Origin: Pelagibacterium sp. 26DY04
GTDB taxonomy: Bacteria; Pseudomonadota; Alphaproteobacteria; Rhizobiales; Devosiaceae
Assembly (NCBI RefSeq): GCF_031202305.1
Contig: NZ_CP101731.1
Coordinates: 1,612,001 to 1,676,000, forward strand
Reading direction: 5' to 3'
DNA: 64,000 nt
In this document: positions 1 through 8,580 of the stretch, piece by piece
Numbering within the stretch: the first letter of the stretch is position 1
How the letters are laid out: each line of letters begins with the position of its first letter
Notes under the pieces: model-generated
What the model saw: the letters and a program-made list of their open reading frames with translations, nothing else
What the model was told of the DNA's origin: nothing
Database searches by the model: none
Translations under genes and position numbers: made by a program

Positions 1-652
1 CGGCGACCAGAATGACCAGCGCCAGCCCGGCGGTTCGCAGCAGCAGGCCACGCAACGAGCGTTCGGAATGCTCCTGGCTGGCGCGCTTTTCGGCTTCGGC
101 CTGTTGTTCCGAAAGGTCTTTGTCGACCTTGCCGTGCTGAGCCGCCAGCCACGATCTCCGGCCCTGGGAGTTGGCGAGGATATAGACCGAAAAACCATAA
201 GCGGCGATGCTGACCCAGGCCCAGGCGCCAATTCCCAGGATCGGAAAATCACCGACGATCATGCCGGCGGTGGCGATCGCGATGAGCAACACGTTCAGCC
301 CGCCCTGCAGGAGGACCATGGGATCGGGAATAGACGAAGTCAGCGCGCGCCGGCCAATGGCCAAATCGACGATGGCGAGAATGACGACCTGAACGGCGAT
401 CGAGCCGAAAAGGTTGTTGACGGCCAAGGCCGACGCGCCGGTGGCCGCCGAGGTGACGGTTGCGCCGATCTCGGGCAGGGAGGTGATCCCGGCAAGCAGC
501 AACAGCCCGATTGCCGCCTGGCCGATTCCCGTCTTGTCGCTGATGGCGTTCGCATAACGCGTGACCCGGGCGCCGGCGAACCAAACGACAACGGCGGCAA
601 CGGCGAAAATGCCGAAATTGATGAATGGATTGAAGCCGGTGAAATCGATCAT
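1..652 (-). CDS. Sodium/calcium exchanger (CaCA) family protein, 3' end cut by window edge
   Basis: About 217 codons are visible on the minus strand from an ATG at 652; the C-terminus runs off the left edge. The translation is a multi-pass membrane protein. Residues 36-84 hold the alpha-repeat signature of the CaCA superfamily: TSLPE at 57-61, followed by an NLFGS motif at 80-84. This is the first of the two repeats that line the ion pathway. A charged loop rich in Glu/Lys/Gln (about residues 170-200) follows, then hydrophobic sequence resumes, as in the cytoplasmic loop of these exchangers. The start overlaps the upstream subunit II stop (TGATG), so translation is coupled to the oxidase genes. 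Ca2+, Na+ or another cation as substrate cannot be told from the sequence. The second repeat is outside the window. Confidence 0.75.
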   Translation of the reverse strand, partial: MIDFTGFNPFINFGIFAVAAVVVWFAGARVTRYANAISDKTGIGQAAIGLLLLAGITSLPEIGATVTSAATGASALAVNNLFGSIAVQVVILAIVDLAIGRRALTSSIPDPMVLLQGGLNVLLIAIATAGMIVGDFPILGIGAWAWVSIAAYGFSVYILANSQGRRSWLAAQHGKVDKDLSEQQAEAEKRASQEHSERSLRGLLLRTAGLALVILVA

Positions 653-1632
653 CACTGTAATCCTTCGAGATAGGCAGCGAGATCGGAAATCTGTTCTTCC
701 GAAAAGATGTCATAGGCCGGCATGCGGTTTTCCGGCTTGATGTGCTGGTTGTCGACAATCCATTGGGCAAACGCCGCCTGGGTATTGGGCAGCGTCGCGG
801 CGGCAAGGCTATGGCGGCTGCCCACATGGGAAAGATCGGGACCCACGACGCCTCGGGCCGCGGTTCCGCGCACCGCATGACAGGCGCCGCAGCCGGCCTG
901 ATTGAAAAGCTCTTCGCCACGCGCTGCCGCCTCGCTTGCCGGAGCGGCCGCAGACGCCGCTTCCCTCTCCAGCCAGGCGGCAAAGTCCACAGGCGATTGA
1001 GCGACGAGATGGAAAGCCATCAGCGCATGGGCACCGCCGCAATATTCGGCGCATTGCCCCCGGCTGATACCCTGCTGGGTCGCCGTCACCGTCAGGGTGT
1101 TGGTACGCCCCGGAATCATGTCGAGCTTGCCCGCGATCTGTGGGGCCCAGAAACTGTGGATGACATTGGTACTGGACAGTGCGATCTCCACCGGCTCGCC
1201 GACCGGCAGATGCAGTTCGTTGGCCGAAACCACGGTTTGCCCATCCGGGGTGTGATAGGTTACCCGCCACCACCACAATTCTCCGGCGATCTCGACGCGG
1301 AGGCCACCTTCGGCCGCTTGCGGCCGGTCGCCGGCGCGCATGAGCACAAAGCCGTAGATCAGCAGGGCCGTGAGGACCACGACCGGAAAGGCGAGGCCCA
1401 TGACGGTAATGAACCGCTCGGACGAAAGCGTTCGTCTGACCTTTCCGCCAAAAAGGGCGAGCGCGGTCGCCGCGAGCACGATCAGCAGTATGACGGTGCC
1501 GCCCGCCGTCATGATCCAGAACAGGGTGGCGACCCGCTCGGCCTCCTCGCCCGTGGGATGAAATGCCGACTGCATTGGCGAGCAGCCGGAAAGCGTCAAC
1601 GCGACGAGGAGGAAGGCGGCAATCAGCTTCAT
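652..1632 (-). CDS. Cytochrome c oxidase subunit II with C-terminal cytochrome c domain (caa3-type)
   Basis: A 326-residue lipoprotein with a lipobox LSGC at 14-17, so it is probably lipid-anchored. Two transmembrane helices (about 33-61 and 76-98) are followed by the periplasmic cupredoxin domain. The CuA ligands are visible: His159, Cys194, Cys198, His202 and Met205. A covalent haem c site CGACH (248-252) with probable distal Met304 makes this a subunit II-cytochrome c fusion, as in caa3-type oxidases, accepting electrons for a haem-copper subunit I. The start overlaps the stop of the upstream cytochrome gene by ATGA. The next gene is a cation exchanger rather than coxA, so its catalytic partner is not visible here. 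Confidence 0.88.
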   Translation of the reverse strand: MKLIAAFLLVALTLSGCSPMQSAFHPTGEEAERVATLFWIMTAGGTVILLIVLAATALALFGGKVRRTLSSERFITVMGLAFPVVVLTALLIYGFVLMRAGDRPQAAEGGLRVEIAGELWWWRVTYHTPDGQTVVSANELHLPVGEPVEIALSSTNVIHSFWAPQIAGKLDMIPGRTNTLTVTATQQGISRGQCAEYCGGAHALMAFHLVAQSPVDFAAWLEREAASAAAPASEAAARGEELFNQAGCGACHAVRGTAARGVVGPDLSHVGSRHSLAAATLPNTQAAFAQWIVDNQHIKPENRMPAYDIFSEEQISDLAAYLEGLQ

Positions 1633-2759
1633 TGTGACGACTCGGCTTCAGGCGGCGTCAGACTGACGAAAAAGGCGCTCACATCCCTGATCTGTTCGGG
1701 ACTCATCCGCTGGCCGACAATCGACATGATCTCGCCATAGCCGGTTTGCGCTCGCCCGCCTCTGCGCCACAGTTCGAGCTGGCCTTCGAGATAGCGCGCC
1801 GACTGACCGGCAAGCTCGGGGAATTGCGGATTGCCATTGCCATGACAGCTCAGGCAGGCCGGCACATCGTCCGCCGGCACGCCCTGGGCGGCGATCTGTC
1901 CGCCGCGTGCGATGCTGTCCGGATCGGGCGAGGTCTGCGACGCGCGCGGCGGCAGACCAGCGTAATATTCCGCCAGTTCGGTGATGTCGTCATCCGTTAG
2001 CCCATAGGCAACGGGAAGCATGTAGCCGCTGGGCCGGATGCCGTCGCGATATTCGCGCAGGGCGCGCTCGAGATATTGGACCGGCTGGCCCGCCAGTTCG
2101 GGCACCAGGGTGCTGATCGGCGGGGTTTCGGCATCTCCGTGACAGCGGCTGCATTGGGTGAGAACCTGGAAACCGAACTCGGCGGTCGGCTGCCCGTCGG
2201 GACTGCGATCGGCAATCACCGCGCTTTCCTCCTGCCGGCGATTGAGATCGACGAGATAGGCCACGAGCGGCCAGACCTCGTCGGACCGGTTATCCGCCGG
2301 CCAGGCGGGCATGCCGGTATATTTTATGCCGTTGTCGATCAGCCAGAACAGGGCGCCCGCATCGTAGTGCTCGGGGGCGTAGGTCAGATCCGGCGGGTTG
2401 GGCAGCATGGCTGAAATGACCGGGTTGAGCACTTCGCCGGGCAATCCATGACAGCTCGAGCATCCGCCGAGGAAGTGCTCGCGGCCCAGCGCGATCATGT
2501 CGGGGTCGTCGAGATTGGGAACATCGACCGTATCGGCACGGGCGCGGATCGACTGATCGCGGACCGTTTCGAGGATTTCGGTGGTGATATCCCAGTGCTG
2601 TGCCTTGGCGCTGATGTTGTAATAGCCAGTCCAGACGAATACGCCGGCGCCTACCGCGAACACGCCGACCACGAACAGAACGGCCAGGCCGAGACGTTGC
2701 CAGCGCGTGAGCGCGCGCACCATCTCGACCCCTTCGTCCCGCTTGTCAGGCATCGGCAC
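1629..2759 (-). CDS. Membrane-anchored triheme cytochrome c
   Basis: 376 residues with an N-terminal signal anchor (about 22-45) and three class I cytochrome c modules facing the periplasm. The haem-binding motifs are CSSCH (100-104), CSRCH (203-207) and CLSCH (302-306). The GMPAW segment near 149-153 supplies the likely distal Met of the first haem; the second and third domains have Met-containing loops in the expected places. The gene sits between a CtaG-like assembly factor and a CuA subunit and overlaps both by a few bases, so it most likely carries electrons to the oxidase that uses this CuA subunit. Domains two and three resemble the diheme cytochrome c4 family. Function in the chain is inferred from context. 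Confidence 0.85.
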   Translation of the reverse strand: MPMPDKRDEGVEMVRALTRWQRLGLAVLFVVGVFAVGAGVFVWTGYYNISAKAQHWDITTEILETVRDQSIRARADTVDVPNLDDPDMIALGREHFLGGCSSCHGLPGEVLNPVISAMLPNPPDLTYAPEHYDAGALFWLIDNGIKYTGMPAWPADNRSDEVWPLVAYLVDLNRRQEESAVIADRSPDGQPTAEFGFQVLTQCSRCHGDAETPPISTLVPELAGQPVQYLERALREYRDGIRPSGYMLPVAYGLTDDDITELAEYYAGLPPRASQTSPDPDSIARGGQIAAQGVPADDVPACLSCHGNGNPQFPELAGQSARYLEGQLELWRRGGRAQTGYGEIMSIVGQRMSPEQIRDVSAFFVSLTPPEAESSQ

Positions 2760-3294
2760 GCCCCTGCGCTTCCAGGGCCAGGAACCAGCGGGCAGTGATC
2801 CATACGCCGGCGAGAACGTAGGTGAGGGGACAGGCGATGAGCATCATCAAGCCCGCGATCTGTTGGTCGGCGAGCGAGGCGGTCATGGCGTGCCCATGAT
2901 GGGTCATCTGCCCGAATACCAGGCGGGGCGAAAAGACCAGGAGCGCGCCCAAAAGGCAGAAGAGCTTGCCCGTAACGAGCAGCGCGAAGATCGACCGCCA
3001 CAATCCGGTAGCCGGCATGGAGGCGATGGCGAGCCAGAACCAGGCGGCCGAGATGACGAGGCTCAGATGCATCAGCGCCATCAGCAGGGGCGATGCCATG
3101 GCCGCTTCGAGCACGGTCGGCGCGTGCCAGCCCCAGAGCAGGATGAGCTGGAGGGCCGTCGCGAACGGCCAGGAGCGCGCCAGAAGCTGGGAGCGGTACT
3201 TGACGACAAAAAAGATCAGCGCGGGAACCGCTAGGTTCATGAGCGCGATGTGCTGCAGCATGTGGCTGCTCAGCGGGCCGATATCCCCCATCAT
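2746..3294 (-). CDS. CtaG-like (caa3-type) cytochrome c oxidase assembly protein, short form
   Basis: About 182 residues with five or so hydrophobic helices and several His residues at membrane borders (SHMLQHIALMN near the N-terminus, MTHHGHAM in a loop). This matches the C-terminal part of the caa3_CtaG family, membrane proteins tied to copper insertion into caa3 oxidases. Full-length family members are longer at the N-terminus. I chose the first of two tandem ATG codons (3294), preceded by a GGGGG stretch; an in-frame TTG at 3360 is possible but has no convincing ribosome binding site. It is the first gene of the oxidase operon and overlaps the triheme cytochrome gene by 14 nt. Confidence 0.7.
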   Translation of the reverse strand: MMGDIGPLSSHMLQHIALMNLAVPALIFFVVKYRSQLLARSWPFATALQLILLWGWHAPTVLEAAMASPLLMALMHLSLVISAAWFWLAIASMPATGLWRSIFALLVTGKLFCLLGALLVFSPRLVFGQMTHHGHAMTASLADQQIAGLMMLIACPLTYVLAGVWITARWFLALEAQGRADA

Positions 3295-3427
3295 GGACTT
3301 GCCCCCGGCGGTAACCCTCGTCGTCTCCGGCCAATGCGGTGCAGCGGCAAGAGGTTCCAAAGATCTGAAGCCGAGGCGGGCCAGACCAGCCTGTCGTGAA
3401 ATCGATTTCCTCAGCGGGGTGTCGTGG

Positions 3428-4171
3428 TCACCGCAGTCTTGGAACGCTGGAGAGGAGTTTGCGTGTGTAGGGATGGCGAGGGTGGGCGAGGATGTCGCTG
3501 GTTCTGCCTGCCTCGACCACTCTTCCCTTTTCGAGGATGACGATCTCCTCGCAGAGGGCGGCGACGACGCCGAGGTCGTGGGAGACCAGGAGGACGGTCA
3601 GGGAAGCCGAGAGAGTCTTGAGGAGATCGACGATGCGGACGCGGGTGGAAAGGTCCAGGGCGCTGACGGCTTCATCGGCCAATAGCACCTGGGGGCCGGG
3701 GGCTATGGCCCGCGCGATGGCGATGCGCTGGCGCTGCCCGCCCGAAAACGCGTGGGGATAGCGATGGGCGGCGTCGGGCGGCAGACCGACTGCGTCGAGC
3801 GCTGCGGCGATTGCCGCGTCGTGATCGCCGGCGATCCGGAGCGAGCGCAGCGGTTCGGCGATGATCCGATCGACGCGCTGGCGCGGGTCCAGGGAGGAAT
3901 ATGGGTCCTGGAACACCGGCTGTACCGATTTGCGATAGCCGCGCATGAAGCTCTTGTCGCGCGGGTCCAGCGGCTGGCCTGAAAAGGTGATGCTGCCCGA
4001 GCCGGCGATATCGAGACCCAGGAGCAGGCGAAGGATGGTGGATTTCCCCGAGCCCGATTCCCCGACGAGACCCACATTGACGCCCTTGCGCACGGCGAAG
4101 GACACCTCGTGCAGAACCTGTTGGGTCTTGTCGTAGCCGAAGCTGACCTTGTCGAGAGCAAGCAGGCTCAT
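3428..4171 (-). CDS. Dipeptide/oligopeptide ABC transporter ATP-binding protein (DppF/OppF-like)
   Basis: 247-residue ABC ATPase. Walker A GESGSGKST is at 37-45, the signature FSGGQRQR at 142-149, Walker B plus D-loop LLADEAVSALD at 163-173 and the switch His in SHD at 197-199. The C-terminus carries HPYTRKLL, typical of the peptide/nickel subfamily, where a C-terminal tail follows the nucleotide-binding domain. It is the last gene of a five-gene importer operon and overlaps the preceding ATPase by ATGA (4168-4171). It energises import with its partner ATPase at the cytoplasmic face of the permeases. Confidence 0.93.
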   Translation of the reverse strand: MSLLALDKVSFGYDKTQQVLHEVSFAVRKGVNVGLVGESGSGKSTILRLLLGLDIAGSGSITFSGQPLDPRDKSFMRGYRKSVQPVFQDPYSSLDPRQRVDRIIAEPLRSLRIAGDHDAAIAAALDAVGLPPDAAHRYPHAFSGGQRQRIAIARAIAPGPQVLLADEAVSALDLSTRVRIVDLLKTLSASLTVLLVSHDLGVVAALCEEIVILEKGRVVEAGRTSDILAHPRHPYTRKLLSSVPRLR

Positions 4172-4977
4172 GGTCGCCCCGCCAATGCGTTTTCGAAGGC
4201 GGCCGCGGCCGCGACGAGCGATCGGGTATAATCGTGCTGCGGTTCGGCCAGCACGCGCGCCGCGTCACCTTGCTCGACGATATTGCCCTGGCGCATCACG
4301 ACGATCCGCTCGGCGATGGAATTGACCACGGCAAGGTCATGGCTGATGAACAGCAGCGCCATGTCCATTTCTCTCACCAATTGCTTGAGAAGGGCGAGCA
4401 CCTCGGCTTGCGTCGTCACGTCCAGCGCCGTGGTGGGTTCGTCGGCGATCAGCAGTTTGGGACGGCAGGCGAGCGCCATTGCGATCGCCACCCGCTGACG
4501 CTGCCCGCCCGAGACCTCGAATGGGTAGGAGCGGGCGATGCGGGCCGGTTCGGGCAGGGCCACGCGCTCGAAAAGGTCCATCACTTCGGCATCGACGGAT
4601 TTCCGATCCACCGTCTTTCCTTCACGCCGCAGCCGGCGCGCGACCGGTTCGGCCGTCTGTTTGCCCAGGCGCATCAGGGGGTCGAGCGCGGTCAGCGGCT
4701 CCTGGAAGATGACCGAAGCCGCCTGGCCGCGCAGGCGGGTGATCTCCTGCTCCGACAGGGCATGGAGCGGCTGGCCGTCGAGGGTGACGGAGCCGGTTTG
4801 CTCGAGCCCGGCCGGCAGAAGGCCGATGCTGGCGAGGGCGGTGAGCGACTTGCCCGATCCGGACTCCCCGATCACGCCCCAGCGCTCTCCGGGCGCGATG
4901 GCGAGGTCGATATCGGAAACCAGCTTCTGTCCCCTGGCCGATATGGTGAGGCCGTCGATTTCGAGAATGGGGCTCAC
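4168..4977 (-). CDS. Dipeptide/oligopeptide ABC transporter ATP-binding protein (DppD/OppD-like)
   Basis: 269-residue ABC ATPase with Walker A GESGSGKS near 37-44, signature SGGQRQRVAIA, Walker B LLIADEPTTALD and a switch SHD. The open frame continues far upstream, but that part is a shadow of the permease gene. The true start is the GTG at 4977, which overlaps the permease stop as GTGA and begins the family-typical N-terminus (PILEIDGL). It pairs with the downstream ATPase as the second, non-identical nucleotide-binding subunit of the peptide-type importer. Confidence 0.92.
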   Translation of the reverse strand: MSPILEIDGLTISARGQKLVSDIDLAIAPGERWGVIGESGSGKSLTALASIGLLPAGLEQTGSVTLDGQPLHALSEQEITRLRGQAASVIFQEPLTALDPLMRLGKQTAEPVARRLRREGKTVDRKSVDAEVMDLFERVALPEPARIARSYPFEVSGGQRQRVAIAMALACRPKLLIADEPTTALDVTTQAEVLALLKQLVREMDMALLFISHDLAVVNSIAERIVVMRQGNIVEQGDAARVLAEPQHDYTRSLVAAAAAFENALAGRP

Positions 4978-5834
4978 TGGCTGCGCCTCCGCGTCGGATC
5001 GGCGAAATCGCGCAGGCCGTCGGCGAGGAGGTTCATGCCGATAACAAGGATGACCAGCGCGATGCCCGGCGCGACCGCCCCGAAGGGAGCTGTATAGACG
5101 GTGCCCTGCGCCTCCTGCAGCAGCCGTCCCCAGGACGCATTGGGCGGGGGCGCGCCGAGGCCCAGATAGGAGAGCGACGCCTCGGCAATCACGGCCAGCC
5201 CAAACTGGAGCGCGAAATTGACCATCAATGTGGGCCAGATATTGGGCAGGAGGTGGATGAAGACGATGGCCAGCCAGGACGTGCCCGAGGTGCGGGCCGC
5301 CGTGATGTAGTCCATCTCCAGCACGCGCTTGGCAAGAATGCGCGTGAGCCGGGCGACGATGGCGGAAATGGCGACCCCGAGCGCAATGATCGCCGATCCG
5401 AGGTTGGCCCCGTCGCCGGCGGCCACCACCAGCATGGCGAGCAGCAATGTGGGGAAGGCAATGAGGATATCGAGCGTCGCCGCCAACGCATCGTCGAGCG
5501 TTCGTGTGGCGAAGGCGGCGATGACGCCGAGCGTCACGCCGATGGCCGCGCCGATCGCCACGGCACCGGCGCCCACCTGAATGGCGATGCGCGAGCCTAT
5601 CATGATCTGAGTGAACAGGTCGCGGCCCAGACGGTCGGTTCCCGCCCAATGGGCGAGCGACGGGCCTTCGAGCCGCATCCCCGCCATGTCGTTGGGATCG
5701 TAAGGCGTCCAGAACAGCGTCAGCAGCGCGATGGCAACATGGATGCCGACGAGTGCAAGGCCCACGATCAGCGTCAGCGGCAGGCGGGACCGCTTGCGGG
5801 TTGGCGCGGGGCTATCGAGGTCCACGGCGCTCAT
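4974..5834 (-). CDS. Dipeptide/oligopeptide ABC transporter permease (DppC-like)
   Basis: 286 residues. An N-terminal cytoplasmic segment and first helix are followed by the DppC/OppC hallmark GTDRLGRDL near residue 65, then five more helices. The coupling EAA-type loop (AARTSGTSW, then a Leu-Pro-Asn) lies at about 180-200. Start and stop overlap the neighbouring genes by 4 nt (ATGA, GTGA). It forms the inner-membrane channel with the DppB-like subunit. Confidence 0.92.
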   Translation of the reverse strand: MSAVDLDSPAPTRKRSRLPLTLIVGLALVGIHVAIALLTLFWTPYDPNDMAGMRLEGPSLAHWAGTDRLGRDLFTQIMIGSRIAIQVGAGAVAIGAAIGVTLGVIAAFATRTLDDALAATLDILIAFPTLLLAMLVVAAGDGANLGSAIIALGVAISAIVARLTRILAKRVLEMDYITAARTSGTSWLAIVFIHLLPNIWPTLMVNFALQFGLAVIAEASLSYLGLGAPPPNASWGRLLQEAQGTVYTAPFGAVAPGIALVILVIGMNLLADGLRDFADPTRRRSQ

Positions 5835-6796
5835 CGTCCCTCACTCCGTTTCGAGCGGCGCAGCCGGGGGTCGATGAGACGCTGGATGATATCGGCGACA
5901 AACCCGACGAGCAGCACGATAAGCGTTGAAATGAGCAATACGCCCTGGACGTTGGGATAATCGCGCTGCTCGATGCCGAGCAGGAGCATCGACCCCAGCC
6001 CCGGAAGGGTGAACACCCGCTCGACGACGACCGCGCCGAGGAAGGTGGTCGCCAGTTCGATCCCGAGGATGGAAACGACCGGCACCGCGCCATTCCGCAA
6101 TCCGTGACGCACGAGCGCTTCGGCAAAGCCCGATCCCAGCGCCCTGGCGGTGCGCAGATAGTCGCTGCCCAGAACGTCCTGGGTGGCCGAGCGGACATAG
6201 CGCAGAAGCGAAGCGGCCATGACGATGGCGATGGTGATGGTCGGCAGCGCCAGGGCGCGCAGCGTGGCCACCGGGTCCGACCATCCGGCCGGGGGGAAAC
6301 CGCCAGAGGGGAATATCCTGAAATTGACGGCAAAGACCGCCACGAGAAGAATGCCGACCCAGAAGACGGGAATGGCGATGCCGAGCTGGGAAACGACGGA
6401 AATCGCGGCCCCATACCATTTGTCGGCTCTGACCGCCGCGACGATACCGAGCGGCACCGCGATCACCACGGCAAGGGCAAAGGCCATGAGCGTCAGGGGG
6501 ACGGTAACCGCCAGACGGGCGGCAATCTCGGCCGCCACCGAGGTGCGGCTGACAAAGGACGTGCCCAGATCGAACCGCATCAGGCTCGAAACGAAATGGA
6601 TGAACTGCTCGAAAAGCGGCAGGTCCGAGCCGACCTGACGGCGGGCAGCCGCGATCTGTTCGGGGTCGGCCCCCACCGAAATCAGCGCGCTGGCCGGATC
6701 GCCCGGCAAAAGCCGCAGCAGCACGAACAGCACTGCCGCAGCGATCGCCAGGGAAAACACCAGGATCAGGGACCGGCGCAAAAGATAGACGAGAAT
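5831..6796 (-). CDS. Dipeptide/oligopeptide ABC transporter permease (DppB-like), probable ATT start
   Basis: DppB/OppB-type permease of about 321 residues, with the N-terminal RLLPGDPAS motif and six helices. The start is odd. A strong Shine-Dalgarno AAAGGAG (6803-6809) sits 6 nt before an in-frame ATT at 6794-6796. Starting there gives LVYLLRR, which matches the usual family N-terminus (a hydrophobic start ending in an LLRR-like motif). The only conventional alternative, TTG at 6779-6781, lies about 21 nt from the Shine-Dalgarno and would trim the first residues. I therefore place the start at ATT. The stop overlaps the DppC-like start as ATGA. Confidence 0.88.
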   Translation of the reverse strand: MLVYLLRRSLILVFSLAIAAAVLFVLLRLLPGDPASALISVGADPEQIAAARRQVGSDLPLFEQFIHFVSSLMRFDLGTSFVSRTSVAAEIAARLAVTVPLTLMAFALAVVIAVPLGIVAAVRADKWYGAAISVVSQLGIAIPVFWVGILLVAVFAVNFRIFPSGGFPPAGWSDPVATLRALALPTITIAIVMAASLLRYVRSATQDVLGSDYLRTARALGSGFAEALVRHGLRNGAVPVVSILGIELATTFLGAVVVERVFTLPGLGSMLLLGIEQRDYPNVQGVLLISTLIVLLVGFVADIIQRLIDPRLRRSKRSEGR

Positions 6797-6826
6797 GTCG
6801 CTCTCCTTTCCGCCGGGCTGGTGGGA

Positions 6827-8332
6827 CTACTGGCTCTTTTCGATATCGTAGGCGAAGAACTGAGAGTTCAGGCCGTTGATCGGATACCCGCTGACGTTGG
6901 CGCTCGATACCACGATCTGCGGATAGAGATAAAGCCAGTTGCTGGCCGCGTCCTCGGCGATGATCCGGTTCGCCTCGGTCAGCTTTTCGACCTGCTCTTC
7001 GACGGTCTCGCTCGCTTCGGCCGAGGCGATCAACTCGATCACTTCGGGATTGTCGTAGCCCCAGTAGAAGTCGGGGTTGCCGTAGAAGACGATGTCGCGG
7101 TGGTTGACGTGTTCCTGCAGCGTCGCCTCGAAATCCTGGGCCTGGTAGATCTTCGTGTACCACTCGTTGGCGGTGATGATGTTGATCTCGACCGTCACGC
7201 CGATCTGGGCGAGCTCGTTCTGGATGAATTGGGCGACCAGCGGATGCGGATCGTAATTCGGCGTATCAAGGGTAAAGCTGAAGCCATCGCCATAACCGGC
7301 CTCTTCAAGAAGCTGGCGGGCGCTTTCGGGATCATAGGGATCGACGTCGGTCAGATCGACATACCAGGGATCGGTGGGCGGCACGAAGGAGCCGATCAGC
7401 GTTCCATATTCGCCCCAGATCGAAGCCAGGAGGCGTTCCTTGTCGATGGCGCGGGCCAGAGCCTTGCGCACCTGGACGTTGTTGAACGGCTCGATGCGGT
7501 CGTTATAGGCCAGCAATTCCTTGGTGGTGGAAGCGCCTTCGGTGACGGTGAATTGCGGATTGCCGTCGAAAAGGGCCAGGGAATCGGGGCTCTGCACCGA
7601 AGGAATGATGTCGATCGCACCGGTGAGCAGGGCGTTGTTCTGGGCGGTGGCTTCGGTGAAATAGGTAAAGACCACCCCGCCATTGCTGGGGGCTTCGCCC
7701 CAATAATCCGCAAAGGGGGTGAGCGTCAGCGACGTGCCGCGGCGCCAGTCGTCGAGGCGGTACGGGCCGGTGCCGTCGGCGGAGGCGGTCAATTCGGTCG
7801 CCGCGTCGTTGACGATCCAGACATAGCTCAGATTGTAGGGAAGCGAGATCGAGCGTTCGCCGAGCGTTATGACCACGGTGCGATCATCCGGCGCTTCGAT
7901 GCTTTCGATGGCCGCGAGGGAATTGCGGCGCGAGCTTTGCGATTCGGGGGCAGTCACGCGTTCGATCGAATATTTGACATCGGCCGCTGTCAGCGGATCG
8001 CCCGAATGGAAGGTGACGCCTTCGCGCAGAGTGAAGGTGTAGGTGAGGCCGTCCTCGCTGATCTCATAGCTTTCGACCAGAACCTCCTCGACCTCGCCAT
8101 CGTCGGTGAGCCTGAACAGGCCCTCATAGACATTGCCGTTGAAAGCTTCGGTGACGCCCTGGCCGGCACCGGCGGTGTTGTCGAGATTCTGGGGCTCGTA
8201 GAGCGAGCCGATGCGGATGACGGCACTGGGATCGGCCTCCTGGGCGAGCCCCGCCGGCGCTGCGGCGGCGAGCGCGAGGACAGCGGCGCCCGAAAGCGCT
8301 GCCATGCGCCACGTTGAAACGAAATGAGACAT
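6827..8332 (-). CDS. Peptide-type ABC transporter substrate-binding protein (SBP family 5)
   Basis: 501 residues with a cleavable signal peptide ending near AGLAQ. The mature protein carries the SBP_bac_5 features: an N-terminal LYEPQNLDNTAG-like segment, the TFTLREGVTFHSGDPLTAADV region and a C-terminal lobe. I chose the ATG at 8332 because AAGGAG (8342-8347) lies just upstream and the signal peptide begins there; the frame stays open to 8500, but that extension lacks support. This is the first gene of the importer operon and binds the solute (a peptide, or another compound taken by this family) in the periplasm. The substrate is not predictable from sequence. Confidence 0.93.
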   Translation of the reverse strand: MSHFVSTWRMAALSGAAVLALAAAAPAGLAQEADPSAVIRIGSLYEPQNLDNTAGAGQGVTEAFNGNVYEGLFRLTDDGEVEEVLVESYEISEDGLTYTFTLREGVTFHSGDPLTAADVKYSIERVTAPESQSSRRNSLAAIESIEAPDDRTVVITLGERSISLPYNLSYVWIVNDAATELTASADGTGPYRLDDWRRGTSLTLTPFADYWGEAPSNGGVVFTYFTEATAQNNALLTGAIDIIPSVQSPDSLALFDGNPQFTVTEGASTTKELLAYNDRIEPFNNVQVRKALARAIDKERLLASIWGEYGTLIGSFVPPTDPWYVDLTDVDPYDPESARQLLEEAGYGDGFSFTLDTPNYDPHPLVAQFIQNELAQIGVTVEINIITANEWYTKIYQAQDFEATLQEHVNHRDIVFYGNPDFYWGYDNPEVIELIASAEASETVEEQVEKLTEANRIIAEDAASNWLYLYPQIVVSSANVSGYPINGLNSQFFAYDIEKSQ

Positions 8333-8341
8333 GCATCCAGC

Positions 8342-8347
8342 TCCTTG
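8342..8347 (-). promoter_or_regulatory. Ribosome binding site of the peptide-binding protein gene
   Basis: AAGGAG on the minus strand, 9 nt upstream of the ATG at 8332. It decides the start, because another ATG lies 4 nt upstream in a different frame. Confidence 0.7.
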
Positions 8348-8580
8348 TCTGCTGGCGCCGACGGCATCGAGCGCCAAGTGGTTTCCATATCTAGCGCGCC
8401 AGGTCATGCGCTTCATCCACACGCCAATGACAATCTTTGCCGTATTTCGAACCAACGCGGGAATGACATTCCTGTCGGTCGGCTGCGTGTCGAAGCCCAA
8501 TCTATCCTGCGGGCTGTGATTGCCGCATACAATTGCTTACATCAAACATATCTACCCTATAACGAGCATAGCGACAGATC

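Noticed and set aside
4978..5649. N-terminal extension of the DppD-like ATPase frame
   Set aside because: Overlaps the DppC permease completely and is Arg/Gly/His rich; the GTG at 4977 fits the family N-terminus.
6104..8317. 737-aa plus-strand open frame
   Set aside because: It is antisense to the DppB permease and substrate-binding protein genes, with Arg/Asp/Gly-rich shadow composition and no domain.
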